A stretch of 58,555 bases of DNA, taken from positions 1-58,555 of the forward strand of contig PLXC01000040.1 of NCBI GenBank assembly GCA_003151275.1, in the 5' to 3' direction. Position numbers and translations under genes: made by a program. The stretch is from Candidatus Melainabacteria bacterium (lineage in GTDB: Bacteria > Cyanobacteriota > Vampirovibrionia > Obscuribacterales > Obscuribacteraceae). Shown here in pieces: positions 54,940-58,555 of the stretch. The first letter of the stretch is position 1. The number at the start of each line of letters is the position of its first letter. The notes beneath the pieces were generated by a model. It made no database searches. It saw only the letters and a list, made by a program, of their open reading frames with translations, and had not been told where the DNA came from.

Positions 54940-57900
54940 GTGAAAATGTACTGTAAGCCCAAACCGAAGATGCCTAAGCCAATGACAATCGCATCAAAGC
55001 GTTCGATAGACCAGATTCTCCGAGGCGTAAACTCGTGGAATGATCTCGTTAGCGTAATGGCTACTCTGTCGACCACTAAAGAAGTGGGCAACGTGTTTGA
55101 GCGCTTTGTTCAGGTCTATCTTCAAACTGCGCCGGTTTACCAGAGCTTGTTGAAAATGGTCTGGTTACTCGATGAAGCTCCTACCAAACTGGTATCGAAG
55201 CTAAACTTGCAGCAGCGCGATCAGGGCATCGACTTGATAGCTGAAACGTTCAACGGTGAATTTTGGGCTGTGCAAGCTAAGTATCGAAAAGATACGCAAT
55301 CCTCGATTTCGTGGGACGAGCTTTCAACTTTCGCAGGATTGATGTATGTCAGTAAAGGTTTTGCATTCGGGCTGGTGTGCACCTCAACCGAACAAATAAC
55401 CAGTGTGCTTCAGGGAAACGTTGGATGCGTCGCTAACGATACCTGGATGCATTTAGACAACGAATATTTTAGGCTTATGAAGCGACAGCTAATGGCTCTG
55501 CCGGTACGGCTGCAAGCCATGTCTCCGCGGCCACATCAAACCAGGGCGATCAAGAAAGGTGTGGCTCATTTTATGGAGCATAACCGCGGCAAACTGATTT
55601 CACCATGCGCCTCTGGTAAAAGTCTTATAGCGTATTGGCTAACACAGTCTCTAAAGCCTAAATTGACACTGGTAGCAGTGCCAAGCATTGCGCTGATCAA
55701 GCAAACACTGGATGTCTGGTTGAGAGAAGCCGTCGCTACCGGTCAAGCTGTTGACTGGCGATGTGTATGCAGCGACGAGTCAGCCGGTAACGTCGATAAC
55801 GACGACCTGGTAATGCATGCTTACGAGCTAGGGGTGCCGACTACCGACGCCACTAAAATTGCTCAGTGGTTAGCCGCTGACGGCACCACTAGACGAGTCT
55901 TATTCACGACCTATCAAAGCGGCCCAGTAGTTGCTAAAGCCGCGAAGAAGGCCCGCATGGACTTTGATTTTGGCGTGTTTGATGAAGCTCATAAAACTGT
56001 TGGAGCAACGAAAAGTTTGTTCTCTTATTTGCTGTTTGACAAAAACATCAACATCAAAAAACGATTATTCATGACTGCTACCGAGCGGTTCTATACCGGA
56101 GATTCCGACAAGATTGCCAGTATGGATAATGAGGAATTGTATGGCACGGTTTTTGAGACTTTAAGCTTCAAAGAAGCAATGGAGCAGGGCATATTGTGCG
56201 GATACGAAGTGCTTATCATGGGTGTGTCCAGTCAAGAAGTAGTGGATCTTTTAGAAAATAATGCCTATGTCAATCCTGGTTCTGATTGGAAAGACATCGA
56301 TACTCGTACACTGGCTAATTTGATCGCATTGCGCAAAGTCATTGAGAAATTCGGTGTCAAACACACCGTCTCGTTCCACAAATCAATTGTCAGAGCCTCT
56401 AATTTTCAACGTTGCCAGGATACGTTTAACAAGACTATGCCCAAGTTTGGTTCGCTGTACAGCACTCATGTCTCCGGCAAGATGTCTGCAAGTGTTCGAA
56501 ATCGCTTACTGTCTGAGTTCATTGACCATGAACCAAGCTTGATTACGAACGCTAAATGCTTAACTGAGGGAGTGGATGTTCCTGGTATCGATTGCGTTAT
56601 GTTTGCCGATGCCAGGTCCAGTAAAATCGACATCGTGCAGGCTTCTGGCCGAGCGATGCGGCAGGCTCCTGGTAAGAAGAAAGGGTACATCGTAGTGCCG
56701 TTGTTTGTGCCTGCTGATGAAGAGATTGGATTGGAGCAGATGGAATCGTCTGCCTTCAAAGAAGTGTTTACTGTATTGCGAGCACTTGCTGCTAACGATC
56801 AGCGGATAGTGGAATATTTCAAAGCTATCACCAGTGGTGGCGTACATTCGGGGACAGCAGTTCGATTTTTGGTGGATGAAGTCCTCCCAGTTGATATCAG
56901 TCTTGATAAATTTGTGCGAGCTTTCGAAGTGCGGTGCTTTGAAAAATTGGATAGATTGAACCAACTCCCATTTGAAGAAGCTCGTGAACTTGCGCGCGAG
57001 CTGAAGTTGACTAGTTCGAAAGAGTGGATTGAATATTCTAAGTCTGACAAACGACTATTAAATATTCCGTCTCGACCGGATGTAACTTATAAAGACAATG
57101 GTTGGGTTGGATGGGGTGATTGGCTTGGATATGTTGAAAATGGACCGTGGCTCCCATTTGTAGAAGCACGAGAATTTGCTCGCAGTTTGAAGTTGACTAG
57201 CTCGGAAAAATGGAAAGGATATGCTGTTTCTGGTAAACGACCATTCGATATTCCGTCTCGACCAGATGTAGCTTATAGTGGCTGGGCTGGGTATGCTGAT
57301 TGGCTTGGCTATGTTGAAAAAAAGAGAGTGGTTGTTAGTAATCGTCGTAGACCAATAACATCACTTAGACCATTTGAAGAAACACGAGAATTTGCGCGTG
57401 GGCTGAAGTTAACTAGTAGGAAAGAGTGGCAAAGATATTCTAAGTCTGACAAACGACCGTTCGATGTTCCATCTTGCCCAAATATAACTTTTAAAGATCA
57501 GGGTTGGAATGGATGGGCTGATTGGCTTGGTTATGTTGCTGACTGGCGATCATTTGAAGAAGCACGAGAATTTGTGCGAGGTTTGAAAATAACTAACCTG
57601 GAAGAATGGAGAAAATATGCTGTTTCTGATCAACGACCATCAGATATTCCATCTCGACCGGACTCAGTTTATAAAGACAGTGGTTGGGTAGGATGGGCTG
57701 ATTGGCTTGGTACTGTTAGGGACTGGCTCTCATTTGAAGAGGCGCGGGAGTTTGCTCTTGGGCTGAAGATAAAATCAGGACGGGAATGGAAAAAACAAAT
57801 ATTGCCTGCGGGTTTTCCAAGAGTCCCCGAGGAAGCTTACTTAAACGAATGGGTTAGTTGGCCAGACTTTCTTGGGACTGACAATCATCATAGAAGGAAA

Positions 57901-58443
57901 GCACAATGCAGATCTTTCGAAGAGGCAAGGGAATTTGCTAGAAGTTTGAACTTGAGCGGTCACGAAGAATGGAAAAAACAAATCAAAACATTGCCGTTGG
58001 ACATTCCAAAAGCCCCTAATTGGATGTATTCAGATGAGTGGAACGGATGGGCTGATTGGCTTGGTACTGTTAGGGACTGGCGACCATTTCGAGAGGTACA
58101 GGAGTTTGCGCGTGGGTTGAACATAAAATCAATGCGGGAATGGAAAAAACAAACACTGCCAATAGATATTCCATATTGCCCTCAGAAGGTTTACGCAGAT
58201 GAGTGGAACGGTTGGCCAGACTTTCTCGGAACTGAAAAAGCCTGGAGATCATTTGATGAAGCACGGGAATTCGCTCACAGTTTGAAACTAAGATCAAATA
58301 CTGAATGGCGAGAGTATTGTAGGTCTGGCAAGCGGCCGTTAGATATTCCTGCTAATCCAGACACAGTTTACTCAGACGAATGGGTTAGTTGGCCAGACTT
58401 TCTTGGCACTGTGCGCGGTAAGGCGGGATCTCAAAGGCGATGA
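54940..58443 (+). CDS. Nuclease-SF2 helicase with eight C-terminal INT-type repeats
   Basis: 1167 aa. Residues ~50-120 form a restriction-like nuclease domain (Glu54, GIDLI with Asp98, WAVQAKY with Gln112/Lys114). Then an SF2 helicase: Walker A PCASGKS (~222-228), DEAH (348-351), FMTATERF and QASGRAMRQ (motif VI). From ~676 to the end are eight ~55-residue repeats starting (S/P)FEEAREFARxLK and ending WxGWxDWLG, resembling the phage-integrase repeat unit. Start GTG 54940 without a clear ribosome site; ATG 54946 or later ones are possible. It follows a repeat cluster and the CxxC protein pair, a likely anti-phage or plasmid-control module (inference). Confidence 0.85.
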   Translation: MKMYCKPKPKMPKPMTIASKRSIDQILRGVNSWNDLVSVMATLSTTKEVGNVFERFVQVYLQTAPVYQSLLKMVWLLDEAPTKLVSKLNLQQRDQGIDLIAETFNGEFWAVQAKYRKDTQSSISWDELSTFAGLMYVSKGFAFGLVCTSTEQITSVLQGNVGCVANDTWMHLDNEYFRLMKRQLMALPVRLQAMSPRPHQTRAIKKGVAHFMEHNRGKLISPCASGKSLIAYWLTQSLKPKLTLVAVPSIALIKQTLDVWLREAVATGQAVDWRCVCSDESAGNVDNDDLVMHAYELGVPTTDATKIAQWLAADGTTRRVLFTTYQSGPVVAKAAKKARMDFDFGVFDEAHKTVGATKSLFSYLLFDKNINIKKRLFMTATERFYTGDSDKIASMDNEELYGTVFETLSFKEAMEQGILCGYEVLIMGVSSQEVVDLLENNAYVNPGSDWKDIDTRTLANLIALRKVIEKFGVKHTVSFHKSIVRASNFQRCQDTFNKTMPKFGSLYSTHVSGKMSASVRNRLLSEFIDHEPSLITNAKCLTEGVDVPGIDCVMFADARSSKIDIVQASGRAMRQAPGKKKGYIVVPLFVPADEEIGLEQMESSAFKEVFTVLRALAANDQRIVEYFKAITSGGVHSGTAVRFLVDEVLPVDISLDKFVRAFEVRCFEKLDRLNQLPFEEARELARELKLTSSKEWIEYSKSDKRLLNIPSRPDVTYKDNGWVGWGDWLGYVENGPWLPFVEAREFARSLKLTSSEKWKGYAVSGKRPFDIPSRPDVAYSGWAGYADWLGYVEKKRVVVSNRRRPITSLRPFEETREFARGLKLTSRKEWQRYSKSDKRPFDVPSCPNITFKDQGWNGWADWLGYVADWRSFEEAREFVRGLKITNLEEWRKYAVSDQRPSDIPSRPDSVYKDSGWVGWADWLGTVRDWLSFEEAREFALGLKIKSGREWKKQILPAGFPRVPEEAYLNEWVSWPDFLGTDNHHRRKAQCRSFEEAREFARSLNLSGHEEWKKQIKTLPLDIPKAPNWMYSDEWNGWADWLGTVRDWRPFREVQEFARGLNIKSMREWKKQTLPIDIPYCPQKVYADEWNGWPDFLGTEKAWRSFDEAREFAHSLKLRSNTEWREYCRSGKRPLDIPANPDTVYSDEWVSWPDFLGTVRGKAGSQRR

Positions 58444-58466
58444 GCCCTGCCTTACACGGATCACAC

Positions 58467-58531
58467 TGACAAATAATTCCACAAAAAGTCTGCCATTTTA
58501 ATTCCACAAAAAACCTGACAAATAATTCCGC
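58467..58531. repeat. Direct repeats at window edge, transposon-end-like
   Basis: TGACAAATAATTCCACAAAA (58467), TGCCATTTTAATTCCACAAA (58491) and TGACAAATAATTCCGC (58516-58531) recur at about 24-25 bp. Serial sites of this kind are typical of IS21/Tn7-like ends. The element, if any, continues beyond the window. Confidence 0.55.
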
Positions 58532-58555
58532 TCATCGACGTGAGGTCGACTAAAT

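Noticed and set aside
56960..58430. CRISPR-like or tandem DNA array at the end of the helicase gene
   Set aside because: The repeats are about 165 bp protein-coding units in one frame with divergent DNA, not short identical repeats with spacers.

Overview
The window is AT-leaning bacterial DNA, dense with accessory genes. Plastid/cyanobacterial-type families (Ycf35/DUF1257, Ycf46 AAA ATPase, DUF2997) and gene texture make a non-photosynthetic cyanobacterial relative (Melainabacteria/Obscuribacterales type) a reasonable guess. That is inference: no rRNA or other phylogenetic marker lies in the window. A KfrA-type regulator, transposon ends, a dead resolvase and several toxin- or defence-like modules point to a genomic island or large plasmid.

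Layout. 1-600: Tn402-like end repeats and a promoter for a small ORF. 1.0-4.7 kb (minus): DUF2235-LysM hydrolase, small helical protein, lipoprotein and a hypothetical. 5.0-6.5 kb: protein with a HicA-like C-terminus. 6.6-16.0 kb: the most striking locus, a giant RHS/YD-repeat protein whose C-terminal tail carries thirteen [S/T]-P-P-x-C motifs, followed by a LanC cyclase and a full-length LanB dehydratase. The enzymes and the exactly spaced Ser/Thr-Cys pairs suggest that the RHS tail is itself a lanthipeptide substrate. 16.4-18.0 kb: transglutaminase-like protein with a broken ankyrin tail.

18.2-23.1 kb: a Tn402/Tn5053-type transposon with defined 34-bp inverted ends and a TCTAG target duplication. 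It carries tniA, tniB and a tyrosine recombinase, and is inserted beside a near-identical resident recombinase gene. 23.2-32.0 kb: a chaperone/AAA module (Ycf35, Ycf46, radical SAM, DUF2997, GrpE-like, Hsp70-like), a nuclease-like protein and a degenerate NusA paralogue. 32-39 kb: small secreted protein, metallopeptidase, GC-rich palindrome, RHH-like/DUF3800 pair, membrane protein, KfrA with a perfect operator palindrome, a frameshifted J-domain gene and a TPR protein.

40.0-42.7 kb: NUC1 endonuclease, S8 peptidase and a possible I9-like inhibitor in one operon. 43.1-51.9 kb: a LodA-type CTQ oxidase fused to a diiron-oxidase-like domain, with LodB, a small protein, a GMC oxidoreductase, a VioB-like ferritin protein and a VOC protein, probably an oxidative peptide- or metabolite-modifying cluster. 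52-58.5 kb: alpha/beta hydrolase, res-like repeats with a dead serine resolvase, a CxxCx11CxxC membrane protein, a small protein, a nuclease-helicase with eight C-terminal repeats, and a set of transposon-end-like repeats at the window edge.
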